Part shown: in pieces, positions 30,624 to 39,607 of the stretch
How the letters are laid out: each line of letters begins with the position of its first letter
Position numbering within the stretch: the first letter of the stretch is position 1
Assembly: GCF_029844725.1 (NCBI RefSeq)
Contig: NZ_JAOCKJ010000005.1
Coordinates: 248,001-312,000 of the forward strand
Origin: Pantoea sp. GD03673
GTDB lineage: Bacteria > Pseudomonadota > Gammaproteobacteria > Enterobacterales > Enterobacteriaceae
Length of the DNA stretch: 64,000 bases
Direction: 5' to 3'
Position numbers and translations under genes: made by a program
Notes under the pieces: generated by a model
Told to the model about the DNA's origin: nothing
The model's database searches: none
Seen by the model: the letters and a program-made list of their open reading frames with translations, nothing else

Positions 30624-31493
30624 ATGAAATCTTGGGTAAAAATGAATAGTTGGACATCAGAAGACACCAAAGCAGTGAAAACATGGTTTGATTTGGACAG
30701 ATATCGAGAGTTTGAAAACATTTCAATTAATATGCTTTACCATGAAATATGGGCGAGGACATATTTCTTCAAACCAGTAATAGAAGAAGGAATGCAGAAA
30801 ACAGTATTGAAAAATTATATGCAGATATTAGAAGGTAATCCTTTTCTCATCAAAGAGAAAGACTTGAATTATATGGATGCTGAAAATCAACTTTATCAAC
30901 CGCCATACTTTTTTATAACCACGGTAGATCGAATAGCAAATATCAGTTTTGCTTGTATGAAAAAGGCTTTATTCATAAGAGCAAATTCAGAACAATATAA
31001 GATTGATTCCACTATTGAGAACGAATACATATCCGAAAAAATCCCTGAACAGTTTCCTACTACAATTATGTTAGAAATCGATCTTGCGGCTGGAAGTGAT
31101 GATGAGATAGCAGAGGCACTGCGAATATCATTACCACAATGGCGAAAAGTTAAGGGTGTAAAACCTGCACCGCTTGATGCAGTAAGATTTGGTTATGGGA
31201 CAATAAAAAAGTTAATGAGCTATAGAATAATACCAATGCTTGATTTACTTGCTTGGTCAGAAAGAAAGAAAGTGCTTCTGTCAGATGATAGAATATCACG
31301 ATTGATTTATAGAGATGAAGATGACGATAAGGTAATTAGACAAGGGTATCATATTAGAGATGCAGACCGACCTTTAGCTATGAAAGTAGTAGAAAATGAT
31401 TTTTTACGCCAATTCTACTTTTTTATAAATAAAAACAGACATATTAAAGAGATGAGCGTTTATGATGTAATGAAAATTACAGACGCTGACTGA
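30624..31493 (+). CDS. DUF6387 family protein
   Basis: 289 aa, soluble, AT-rich gene. The start at 30624 (MKSWVKMNSWTSEDTKAVKTWFDLDRY) has CGGAGTGG upstream and fits the family start; an earlier frame start has no ribosome site. Landmarks are IDLAAGSDDEIAEALRISLPQWR, RFGYGTIKKLMSYRIIPMLDLLAW and DRPLAMKVVENDFLRQFYFFI. To my knowledge this family (DUF6387) sits next to P4-type integrases in many enterobacterial islands; its role is unknown. A helper of integration or a cargo regulator are both possible. Confidence 0.75.
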   Translation: MKSWVKMNSWTSEDTKAVKTWFDLDRYREFENISINMLYHEIWARTYFFKPVIEEGMQKTVLKNYMQILEGNPFLIKEKDLNYMDAENQLYQPPYFFITTVDRIANISFACMKKALFIRANSEQYKIDSTIENEYISEKIPEQFPTTIMLEIDLAAGSDDEIAEALRISLPQWRKVKGVKPAPLDAVRFGYGTIKKLMSYRIIPMLDLLAWSERKKVLLSDDRISRLIYRDEDDDKVIRQGYHIRDADRPLAMKVVENDFLRQFYFFINKNRHIKEMSVYDVMKITDAD

Positions 31494-31639
31494 TTATATT
31501 GTAATGGTTGATAAATATATTTTAAGAGAGATTTTACTGGAAATAGAGTATTTTAATGATTTGAAATGCAGTAACGATTATGCGAGATATGACAATTTTT
31601 TTCACGGTATGATTGTGCTATTATATAACAGTGAATATT

Positions 31640-32509
31640 ATGATGGATTTCCCAATGGCGCTAAGTATCGATAATATAAGAGTTTTTTCAAGGGTGTTCA
31701 GCCGCCCAGTTTTCGAGGCTTTAGCCAAGGGAAGAGAACCGTCTAATGTCTTGGATTTTGTGTCTTTCTCTGATGAAATGAAGCAGGATGGGCAGCCATT
31801 ACATACATTTTTTAGTGAATGTTATAAAGAGTTATCCAGAAATTATAGAAATGAGTATGTTTACAAAACAGAAGTAGCCAATCGAATAGTTTTTGGGAGG
31901 CATAGTCCCCGGACCTCATCCTTATTAAGTGAGCTTCATGTCGGAAAGTCTATTGTTGATATTGCAATTTTTAACGGAACATCTACAGCGTATGAAATTA
32001 AAACGGAATATGATACCCCGCGTAGATTGCAAACCCAAACCCCAGATTATTTAAAAGCATTCGATAAAATTTATGTGGTTACTCATCCAAATTTATCTGA
32101 AAAATATGCTGAGATTGTTCCAGATAAAGTTGGTGTTATTGCATTAAATAATAGAGGTAGCCTTAAAATAGTGAAAAATGCTGAGTCAAATTTAGCTAAT
32201 GTTGATATATTATATATTTTTCGTATGCTGAAAAGAAGTGAATACCTTCCAGCAATAGAAAAATTCATTGGCGAGAAGATCAATTTACCCAACGGGCTTA
32301 TTTATGCATTCTGCGAGGATATATTTAAAAAAATCCCTCAGGATATAGCTCACAATATTTACATTAATGCAATGAGAGGCAGAACGACAAGTGATGATAT
32401 TGTAAGCTTTGTTAATTGCCTTCCTAGTTGCCTTCGTGTGTTGGGAATGTCATCTGCTTTATCAAGTGTTCAACGTAAAAAGATCCTCACGGTTTTGGGG
32501 ATAGTGTAG
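31640..32509 (+). CDS. sce7726 family protein, nuclease-like
   Basis: About 289 aa; start uncertain (ATG 31640, 31643 or 31655; none has a good ribosome site). The centre has a PD-(D/E)XK-like core: HVGKSIVDIAIFNGTSTAYEIKTEYD, with Asp107 and the E-x-K at 119-121 as candidate metal and catalytic residues. The C-terminal half is helical (GRTTSDDIVSFVNCLPSCLRVLG). The family name comes from paired Sorangium genes sce7725/sce7726. The partner follows 46 nt downstream. A two-gene defence unit is my inference from the nuclease core and the island context. Confidence 0.75.
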   Translation: MMDFPMALSIDNIRVFSRVFSRPVFEALAKGREPSNVLDFVSFSDEMKQDGQPLHTFFSECYKELSRNYRNEYVYKTEVANRIVFGRHSPRTSSLLSELHVGKSIVDIAIFNGTSTAYEIKTEYDTPRRLQTQTPDYLKAFDKIYVVTHPNLSEKYAEIVPDKVGVIALNNRGSLKIVKNAESNLANVDILYIFRMLKRSEYLPAIEKFIGEKINLPNGLIYAFCEDIFKKIPQDIAHNIYINAMRGRTTSDDIVSFVNCLPSCLRVLGMSSALSSVQRKKILTVLGIV

Positions 32510-32555
32510 AGATGCTTAACTTTATGTGATCATTTTTCTCTCTGGAGGGAGTCAT

Positions 32556-33512
32556 ATGTATAGTCCATATCTATATGGTCGTGGTTCTGAGCTGTTAGCG
32601 CTAAGAGAATTGGCAACAAGTTGTACTAATGCTGAGTTGTTTATACCGATAATTGAACCTGTGCTAACCAAAACCGATAAACTTATACGTTGTTTAGAGA
32701 TACTTTCAGAGAAAAACAAGAGGGTCATGTTAGTCATCAATCCAAAACAACATGAGTTTAGTAAAGATATAGAGGCTCGAAGAAAATTTGTAGCAACGAT
32801 TAAAAATAATTTAGATAAATGTAAAACGCTTATCCCCACCCTTATAGTTGACTCAAGTGTAGCAATTGAAACCCTTAATGGTTTCTTAAAAGCATTTGAA
32901 GGTTCAAATGTTGCTTTAATATACAACAAGCCAAGTATTAGCGATGTGGAATTTTCCAAGTTAACAAAATTAAAAGTTATTGAATTTCATATCACTATTG
33001 ATGGTAATGTTACCGATTTTCAATTTAATGAAATCCCTAAAAATAAACTTATTGAAGTGAAAGATAACTTCGTCAAATTAGATAAGAATGCAGATTACTC
33101 TGGCCAAGAAGTTTTCACGGATAAACATAAAAAAATTGGTAAAACAGTATTAGGTATCGGTGATTTCACTATAGTCGGGAAAAAACTTGAGATTGGTGGT
33201 GGCAAGGCTGGTGCCGTTGCATCTCATTTAATTTATAAACATCCTGCAAGCGGTGATATATGGATAGAACATTTTGTTTCGAATGATACTGATAGAGACA
33301 TTGGCGACGTAGCGTCAAAATTCTTACAAATGACAGATAAAATTGAAAAGGAAGTTAGAACAAGGGCCACAGAGTACGGCTCTAATAAAGCATTAGAAAA
33401 ATATAACGAGCATTATAAAAGCAGAACGTTTCCCGGTTTGGGGAAAAATAAAGAATATCAGATTAGACACCACATACAGCACATAATTGATGTAATATCA
33501 GGAAAAATCTGA
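32556..33512 (+). CDS. sce7725 family protein
   Basis: 318 aa from ATG 32556 with CTGGAGGGAG upstream. Opening MYSPYLYGRGSELLALREL and FIPIIEPVL resemble the T4 beta-protein-like/sce7725 family. Further on GQEVFTDKHKKIGKTVLGIGDFTIVGKKLEIGGGKAGAVASHLIY and DIWIEHFVSND are family-like, and the C-terminus RTFPGLGKNKEYQIRHHIQHI is basic. No known catalytic motif. Always read together with sce7726 upstream; probably the recognition or effector partner of the nuclease-like protein. A strong hairpin terminator follows. Confidence 0.75.
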   Translation: MYSPYLYGRGSELLALRELATSCTNAELFIPIIEPVLTKTDKLIRCLEILSEKNKRVMLVINPKQHEFSKDIEARRKFVATIKNNLDKCKTLIPTLIVDSSVAIETLNGFLKAFEGSNVALIYNKPSISDVEFSKLTKLKVIEFHITIDGNVTDFQFNEIPKNKLIEVKDNFVKLDKNADYSGQEVFTDKHKKIGKTVLGIGDFTIVGKKLEIGGGKAGAVASHLIYKHPASGDIWIEHFVSNDTDRDIGDVASKFLQMTDKIEKEVRTRATEYGSNKALEKYNEHYKSRTFPGLGKNKEYQIRHHIQHIIDVISGKI

Positions 33513-33516
33513 CAGT

Positions 33517-33543
33517 AAAGAGGCTATTCTATAGCCTCTTTTT
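33517..33543. terminator. Bidirectional terminator after the sce pair
   Basis: An 11-bp AAAGAGGCTAT/ATAGCCTCTTT stem with a 3-nt loop and A/T tails on both sides. It lies between convergent genes and overlaps the 3' end of the minus-strand gene only by its T tail. Confidence 0.88.
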
Positions 33544-33954
33544 AGTTTTGTTTAGAGATTTTTTGTTATGAATTTTGGATTCGATTATATTTTTTTCTCT
33601 TTTAGCAGTGTGTATGTTATTTAATGTAATAGATTTTTTTGTCAGATCTTGATAGTTCTCTGTGAATATATTTTCAGATATAGCAAATGAATTATCTTCC
33701 TGTTTTGTTAATATTTCTTTGCCGAGCATATAACTAATTAAAGAGGTTATTTCATCTGGTATTATCGTTGTTCGTTCAATTATATCATCAATTAGAAGTT
33801 GTAAGAAATCAAGATATTCTCTTGGTGTTAGATTACATAGGTATTTATCATAGAATTCATAACTACCAAGTTTGATTAATTCACTTCTGAAAAGATGCTC
33901 ATTGCTATAATAATACACTCTGATGTGATCTATGTTCCCTTTTATATCAATCAT
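33529..33954 (-). CDS. Unknown small AT-rich protein
   Basis: 141 aa from ATG 33954 (MIDIKGNIDHIRVYYYSNEHLFRSELIKLG), preceded by AAGGAC; a start 45 nt upstream is possible. No family recognised. Residues 1-85 look globular (LCNLTPREYLDFLQLLIDDIIERTTIIPDEI), while the C-terminus is Lys/Asn-rich and probably disordered (NIIESKIHNKKSLNKTKKRL). Convergent with the sce7726/7725 pair, divergent from AlpA. Codon use is typical of the island. Confidence 0.6.
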   Translation of the reverse strand: MIDIKGNIDHIRVYYYSNEHLFRSELIKLGSYEFYDKYLCNLTPREYLDFLQLLIDDIIERTTIIPDEITSLISYMLGKEILTKQEDNSFAISENIFTENYQDLTKKSITLNNIHTAKREKNIIESKIHNKKSLNKTKKRL

Positions 33955-34377
33955 TTTTGGGTCCTTAATAACTATTGTTATAATAAAATAACATGTCAAA
34001 ACTATTATGCAATAGAATTTAGAAGGTTTTTATTATAAAAATATATTTTTCAATCCAACGGCTTATTGAAGAAAAATACATAATTAGAGGCTACCTTAAT
34101 ACGCAATTGAACAGATGGTTATCTTCTCTAAGCTCAAATCTAGTGAGTAAAGGCTTTCGATCTTGTGAAAATTTAGGTGAATGAAAGAACTGTTTTCTAC
34201 CTGTAGCCTATTGATGTGAGGGTTTCGGATGTTATGAAACTCTCAGATTCTGAGTGATATGAATCTCCAGAGACTCATAGTTTCGAACCAGGGATGGCTC
34301 TGGTGTTCGTAATCTCGCTTCATCCATTCGAAATTCATTTGTACTGTATCCCTGTAGAAACAACAGAGGACATACAT
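33955..34377. other. 423-bp spacer upstream of alpA
   Basis: AT-rich, no supported ORF. It holds short inverted segments (ATGAAACTCTCAGATTC near 34237 and GAATCTCCAGAGACTCAT near 34262) that could be regulator sites for the AlpA gene. Confidence 0.4.
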
Positions 34378-34581
34378 ATGGAAAATCAAGCTCGTCTCAT
34401 CCGTTTACCAGAAGTCATGAAGAAAACTGGATTTGGTAAAGCGTGGATCTATCGTCTTATCAGCCAAAATAGGTTTCCACAGCCAGTAAAGATCGGTGTT
34501 CGTGCTACCGCTTTTGTCGAAAGTGAAATCGATGAATGGATTCAATTAATTATCGAAAATTCAAGAAAGCATGTCGCTTAA
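34378..34581 (+). CDS. alpA: AlpA-family excisionase/regulator
   Basis: 67 aa with a MerR-like winged helix: LIRLPEVMKKTGFGKAWIYRLISQNRFPQPVKIG, then FVESEIDEWIQLII. The ATG at 34378 has AGAGGA 8 nt upstream. AlpA proteins activate or direct excision of P4-type islands by acting on the integrase or att region. Its place in the integrase island fits that role. Ends 381 nt before the recombinase operon. Confidence 0.9.
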   Translation: MENQARLIRLPEVMKKTGFGKAWIYRLISQNRFPQPVKIGVRATAFVESEIDEWIQLIIENSRKHVA

Positions 34582-34962
34582 CAAAAATGCTGCTTCATCG
34601 ATTTTTAACTTTTGATAATGTATTAAGAAAAAGAAATTTACAGATTTTGTGAGTTTACGTAGTGGGTTTGAAACAACGAGGCTTTGTAAAGTTTGCATTT
34701 GAAAAAAAGAATATATTTGACGTAATTCTTTACCTTTTTTCTGGCAGAGCTTTTGCTATAAGACTTAGAGATGGTTTTCTTAATATCGGGTATGGATACT
34801 AATTACTAGCCGTACCTGTTTATTTGACGTCAAATAAATTTTTTCAAGCCATTAATATATATACCAAATAAACTAAAGTCATTGTAAAAAATTTGAATTA
34901 TTTTGAATTGGAATATATTTAATAAGTGAGAGTGATATTAATTTGTAAAGAATGAGGTCAAA
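34582..34962. other. 381-bp control region before the recombinase operon
   Basis: Very AT-rich and gene-free. It contains a perfect 20-bp palindrome (34819-34838) and a half copy of it at 34713-34724. This could be the left end of a nested element or an operator for the recombinase genes. Confidence 0.45.
34819..34838. promoter_or_regulatory. 20-bp perfect palindrome, putative operator or recombinase site
   Basis: TTTATTTGACGTCAAATAAA is fully self-complementary and lies about 125 bp before the first recombinase start. A partial copy, ATATTTGACGTAA, occurs at 34713-34724. Confidence 0.5.
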
Positions 34963-36168
34963 ATGGGATATAAAGTAAAGAAATTCATCATGAGTAATGG
35001 GGAGCGAGGATGCCTGATCCTTGATAAAAATAGTAGTCTACCAGCTTACTATCAAAATCTATTTCTTACTACAGACATAAGAAATAGAGGCGCAACCGCC
35101 TCAACTATGGAAATAGTTGCAACTAACTTACTAATTTTTAGTAATTTTTTAGATAGTAGGAAAATTAATATAGTTGAGAGAATTGAGCTTAAAAAGTATC
35201 TCAGCGTTGCAGAAATAGATGATCTGGTAAGATATGCGAAACAAAGATTCGATAGACAAAAAATTATAAATATAAAATCAGCAAGTAATAGGTTTATTGC
35301 GAAGAGAACCTTTAGTTATAGAATACATGTTTTTTCACGCTACCTTAAGTGGTTATGTGGATTAGTTCATTCGTCAAAGGGGATTCATGCAAAGTATGAA
35401 GTAGACGTATTTATTGAAAGTATCAGAGCACATATTCCAAGAAACAGTTCATTGAATATGAATGAAATGTCTGAAAAATCGTTAAATGAAGAAGAGATCA
35501 AAGTGCTTTTCCGTCTATTAGAAATTGGCGGGATTGAAAACCCTTTCCATAAGGAAGTACAGGTCAGGAACAGACTAATATTTACCTTGCTCTTAAATTT
35601 AGGTTTAAGGGCTGGAGAGTTGCTCAATCTTAAAATAGATGATTTTGATCTCAGAGACAACACTTTAAGTGTAGTCAGAAGACATGATTCAAAAGAAGAT
35701 GGAAGATCTTATCAACCATTAGTAAAGACTGGAGAAAGGGTTATTCCGTTATCTGATGAATTAGCCTGTGAAATTTTTGATTACATAAGTAATAGCAGAG
35801 AAAAAATGACAAAAAGGAAAAAGCATAATTTCTTATTGGTGGCTCATTGCACCGGAAAAAACGCAGGGGAACCCTTAAGCATTTCAGCTTATGAGAAGGT
35901 GATATCAACACTGAAACGAGCAAGTCCAGAGCTATATAATCTTTCAGGTCATAGGCTAAGGCACTCCTGGAATTATATGTACTCTAAAGGAATAGAAGGT
36001 GCTGAATTAGAATATAGTAGAAGGAAAGATTTAAGGAATTATCTCATGGGTTGGTCAAAAGAGTCAATCATGTGTGATAGATACAATTTTAAATATATAT
36101 CCCAACAAGAAAAAGATGTCGTCCTAAAGGTCTATAAATCAGTAAGTAAAATAATTAGTGGGGTTTAG
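34963..36168 (+). CDS. Tyrosine recombinase 1 of a tandem trio
   Basis: 401 aa. Catalytic signatures of phage-integrase family are present: LGLRAGELLNL with Arg216, HRLRHSW with His330, Arg333 and His334, GWSKES, and a Tyr at 374 (CDRYNFKYI) as probable nucleophile. The N-terminal ~170 residues form an SAM-like core-binding domain. First of four genes with no gaps. It resembles TnpA of Tn554-like elements or GmtY of the gamma-mobile-trio; which one is not decidable by eye. Gene is AT-rich with many rare codons. Confidence 0.88.
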   Translation: MGYKVKKFIMSNGERGCLILDKNSSLPAYYQNLFLTTDIRNRGATASTMEIVATNLLIFSNFLDSRKINIVERIELKKYLSVAEIDDLVRYAKQRFDRQKIINIKSASNRFIAKRTFSYRIHVFSRYLKWLCGLVHSSKGIHAKYEVDVFIESIRAHIPRNSSLNMNEMSEKSLNEEEIKVLFRLLEIGGIENPFHKEVQVRNRLIFTLLLNLGLRAGELLNLKIDDFDLRDNTLSVVRRHDSKEDGRSYQPLVKTGERVIPLSDELACEIFDYISNSREKMTKRKKHNFLLVAHCTGKNAGEPLSISAYEKVISTLKRASPELYNLSGHRLRHSWNYMYSKGIEGAELEYSRRKDLRNYLMGWSKESIMCDRYNFKYISQQEKDVVLKVYKSVSKIISGV

Positions 36169-36169
36169 T

Positions 36170-37480
36170 GTGGAAATAAAATGTATTGAAAATGAGCAAA
36201 TATTTTTTGCTAAGATAAATAGGTATAGTTTCAAATTGGCAGATAAGAAATGGCAACTGGATAAAGAAAACTGTGTATATCCTTATAAAGTTGTAGATAG
36301 AATGCCTACAAAAATGAAACTTAGCTACTTAAAAATGTTAGCTTTCTATGCGTCTGAATATAGTTCTTTTTATATTAAAAGCATTAACAATCTATTCTAT
36401 AAGTGGTTTGGTGCAATGACTATCGATACTATTGATGACAAAGCAATATATCAATTGAATGTTCATTTAGGTTCAGCGAGAAACTACAAACTAAACATAA
36501 TTAAGGCTTTCATCACTAAATGGAAAAAACTCAATTACCCTGGGGTAGAAGCGACGGCCCTTAGGATGTTGGAGAAAATAAAAATCATTCCAAACCAAAC
36601 AGGAGAGGCAGTTAAAAGACGAGATCCAAATAAAGGACCTTTAACTGAAACGGAACTCAATAACATCCTTAACGCCGTTAGCAAATTTTATCTTGAGAAA
36701 AAAATTCAACGCTTCTTATATTGTTACATTCTACTGTTGGCAATAACAGGAAGAAGGCCATTACAATTAATCTCTCTAAAAGCTAAGGATCTCATTAAAA
36801 ATGAGAAAGGGTACTTTTTAAATGTACCAAAAGTAAAACAAAGGAAATCATTCAGAAATGAATTTAACATGGTAATGATAGAAAAGTTCTTATATGACGG
36901 CTTATCAATGCTAATTAATGAGAATCAGGTGTTTGTAGAAGATAAATTCAGTGTTGGTATTAATAACTATAGAGGCGAATTACCAATCTTCATGGATTTA
37001 GACAAGATTAAGGAAATAAAAAGGATTGAGGGTTTTTTATCTGATTTAAAAACAGATTTTTTCCATATGAAATATTCAGTCATGTCAAAGCTATTAAAAC
37101 GCTTTCCTTCAAAATTCGATGTTAGATCAGAAAGGACTAACAGTTATATAGAACTCAATGCCAGAAGATTCAGATATACATTGGGAAGTCGACTGGCTAA
37201 TGAAGGAGCCTCAATTGATGTGATAGCTAAAGCGTTAGATCATAAATCAGCAAGCTCTTCTATGATATATATAAAAAATAATCCTGACAATGTTTATGAT
37301 ATCGATAAGAAACTAAGTGCGTTTTTTAACCCCTTATCTAATATACTTATGGGCGTAGAGATTGAAGAAAACAAGAACTTTTTTATCAAGTATGTTTTAG
37401 ATTCATTTTTATTATTAGAAGATATTAGAGAGGAACTTAAATGTTTATCTTGTAAAAATTTTAACCCCTGGAGAGCATGA
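36170..37480 (+). CDS. Tyrosine recombinase 2 of the trio
   Basis: 436 aa from GTG 36170 (start 1 nt after the preceding stop, GGGG upstream; a GTG 12 nt earlier overlaps that gene). Box I reads AITGRRPLQLISL, with Gln where Glu is usual. Box II reads NARRFRYTLGSRL, with Arg in place of the first His. The C-terminal ALDHKSASSSMIYI supplies His and the probable nucleophile Tyr near 366. A C-terminal LKCLSCKNFNPW carries a Cys pair. The box changes suggest a specialised or partly inactive partner in a heteromeric recombinase. Confidence 0.83.
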   Translation: MEIKCIENEQIFFAKINRYSFKLADKKWQLDKENCVYPYKVVDRMPTKMKLSYLKMLAFYASEYSSFYIKSINNLFYKWFGAMTIDTIDDKAIYQLNVHLGSARNYKLNIIKAFITKWKKLNYPGVEATALRMLEKIKIIPNQTGEAVKRRDPNKGPLTETELNNILNAVSKFYLEKKIQRFLYCYILLLAITGRRPLQLISLKAKDLIKNEKGYFLNVPKVKQRKSFRNEFNMVMIEKFLYDGLSMLINENQVFVEDKFSVGINNYRGELPIFMDLDKIKEIKRIEGFLSDLKTDFFHMKYSVMSKLLKRFPSKFDVRSERTNSYIELNARRFRYTLGSRLANEGASIDVIAKALDHKSASSSMIYIKNNPDNVYDIDKKLSAFFNPLSNILMGVEIEENKNFFIKYVLDSFLLLEDIREELKCLSCKNFNPWRA

Positions 37481-39111
37481 TGAATAATATATTTAATTTT
37501 GAACTAAGTAATAAAAACAGCCCTCACGATAATGTTATTAACTTCATCGAGTCTTGTAAGAATACCATTTCTAATAATAATTTAACAACTTCCTGGGAAA
37601 GTAATAAATGGAAAGGCTTATATAGATTTACTAAGTTTAACTTAAAAAACAATCTAAACAGCAAGGAACGCTTAGATGATACTTTTATTAATTTTGCTAA
37701 AGCATATATGTTGCATGTGCATTCATTTAATAAATCTAAGACGAAATACTCAACATTATCAATGTTGAAGATTGTAGAATTCGTTTTACTTAAAATCAAT
37801 ATGGAAGCTAATGTAAACTATTGCAACAATTCAATTTTTGATGAATGCATAAGGATAGCCTCCGAAAAGTATTCTAAAGCACATGCATTTGCTATTGGGA
37901 AAGAACTTGAGAAATTGAGTTCATTTTTAAATGATAATAGGATGACTAACTCATCTTATTTATTTTGGGTAAATCCAATTAGATATAGAATTACTCAGTC
38001 TTGGACTGGTTATGATTCTTCACTGGAAGGCCATTCTAGATTGCCTGATATCAAATCAGTTATTGCTATTGCTGAGATATTTTCAAAGCGGGATGAAACA
38101 TTATCTTCAAGAGATATACTTACTACATCTGTGCTTGCTTTACTTATGTGCGCACCGAGTAGGATATCAGAAATTTTAGCTTTGCCAGCGGATTGTGAAA
38201 TTACAGAATGTGATGGAAAGGGCATTCAAAGATACGGTTTGAGATTTTTTTCAGCAAAAGGGTATGAAGGTAATATAAAATGGATTCCAACTTTAATGAT
38301 ACCTGTAGCTAAAAAGGCTATTAGCAGATTAAAAGAATTATCAAGTCAAGCGAGGTTATTAGCTGCTGGAATTAAAAAGGATTACTCTAATTCAACGATG
38401 GAAACCCTTAAAGAAAATATACCTCCAGATTTCCCTTGGTATGATAGAGAGAAGAAAATTAAATATTCTAATGCGCTTTGCTTGTTAACTGAAGGACAGT
38501 TAAATCAAAATAAAAAAGAAATGTTAGATAAGTTATTCAGACCTACAACGAATTTTTTTAAAACTGATATCGTTGATTCTGATTATATAAAAGGATATTT
38601 TAATGTCTTTAAAAGACATGGTTATATAAATGAAGATGGTAGCCCATATTTGCTAAGAACACATCAATTGAGGCATCTTCTCAACACATTTGCTCAAATA
38701 AATGGTATGGATGAGTTTAGTATTGCTCGCTGGTCTGGACGTAAGCTTATTTATCAAAATGTTTCTTATGACCACAGATCGCATCTTCAAATGTCTAAAG
38801 CAATAAGAGAAAAAAAGTTATCAGTAAGTGTTAATGAGCACAGAATAAAGGATATTCCAGTGGTTGAACTTGATGAGTTTGATTCACTTAGTAGTGGTGC
38901 AATACTTGTATCCAAGCATGGCTACTGCAAGCATTCATATGCGTTTAAGCCGTGTGATCATTATCCAATTGATAACTCTGGTTTAGATAACGAAACGATT
39001 TCAAACATTCACGATAAAATTTTAAAACGAACACTGTATGATAAAAATGATGGAAACATAAATGCTGATAGATGGTATGAATTCCATAAAAGAATAAAAA
39101 AAGGAGAATAA
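37477..39111 (+). CDS. Large tyrosine recombinase 3 of the trio, Cys/His tail
   Basis: 544 aa; its ATG overlaps the previous stop (ATGA). Box I is CAPSRISEIL with Arg near 229. Box II is RTHQLRHLLNTFAQ with His396, and IARWSGRKLIYQNVSYDH contains the Trp and candidate Tyr. Residues after 480 contain HGYCKHSYAFKPCDHYP, a Cys/His cluster of the kind seen at the end of large integrases in Tn554/GMT-type modules, probably metal-binding. An insert between boxes I and II makes it larger than ordinary integrases. It likely forms a complex with the two upstream proteins. Confidence 0.82.
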   Translation: MMNNIFNFELSNKNSPHDNVINFIESCKNTISNNNLTTSWESNKWKGLYRFTKFNLKNNLNSKERLDDTFINFAKAYMLHVHSFNKSKTKYSTLSMLKIVEFVLLKINMEANVNYCNNSIFDECIRIASEKYSKAHAFAIGKELEKLSSFLNDNRMTNSSYLFWVNPIRYRITQSWTGYDSSLEGHSRLPDIKSVIAIAEIFSKRDETLSSRDILTTSVLALLMCAPSRISEILALPADCEITECDGKGIQRYGLRFFSAKGYEGNIKWIPTLMIPVAKKAISRLKELSSQARLLAAGIKKDYSNSTMETLKENIPPDFPWYDREKKIKYSNALCLLTEGQLNQNKKEMLDKLFRPTTNFFKTDIVDSDYIKGYFNVFKRHGYINEDGSPYLLRTHQLRHLLNTFAQINGMDEFSIARWSGRKLIYQNVSYDHRSHLQMSKAIREKKLSVSVNEHRIKDIPVVELDEFDSLSSGAILVSKHGYCKHSYAFKPCDHYPIDNSGLDNETISNIHDKILKRTLYDKNDGNINADRWYEFHKRIKKGE

Positions 39112-39510
39112 ATGGCTAAGCATATAAATGGTTTTTATGAGAAGAAGATTGTAGATGTTATTAATACATGGTCTATAGATGAAAAACTAACCTGGGATGC
39201 TTTGTGCGATAGGTTAGTCAGGGTTATTGGGAAAAGACCATCAAGACAATCCTTAAGTAGTCATGTAAGGATTGCAGAAAGCTTCAGTGTGAAAAAAGCC
39301 ACTATCAAATCCGGTGCAATACACACTGTAAAACCTGCTAATTTAAAAGTGGCTTCTCAACGAATTAGAAGACTTGAAGCAGAAAATGAAGCTTTGAAGG
39401 CATTAAATGAACGCTATTTAGAGCAGTTCAAAGTATGGCTTTATAATGCTCACCTTAAACAAATAACGATTGAAGAACTTAATAATCCGTTACCTGCAAA
39501 ATACCTTTAA
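39112..39510 (+). CDS. Small coiled-coil partner (TnpC/GmtX-like)
   Basis: 132 aa, starting immediately after the stop of recombinase 3 behind AAGGAG. N-terminal half is helical and possibly DNA-binding (WDALCDRLVRVIGKRPSRQSLSSHVRI). Residues about 80-105 are a coiled coil (ASQRIRRLEAENEALKALNERYLEQF). Tn554 has a comparable small third gene, tnpC, that tunes integration. By position and shape this protein is its counterpart; sequence homology is not claimed. Confidence 0.72.
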   Translation: MAKHINGFYEKKIVDVINTWSIDEKLTWDALCDRLVRVIGKRPSRQSLSSHVRIAESFSVKKATIKSGAIHTVKPANLKVASQRIRRLEAENEALKALNERYLEQFKVWLYNAHLKQITIEELNNPLPAKYL

Positions 39511-39607
39511 TAGAATTGAAAGGTTTTAGCTATTGACATGATAAAATATTATGTTATTTATTTTCTTGTCAGGACGACAAAATTTCACTATTGCAAGGAT
39601 GCATATT

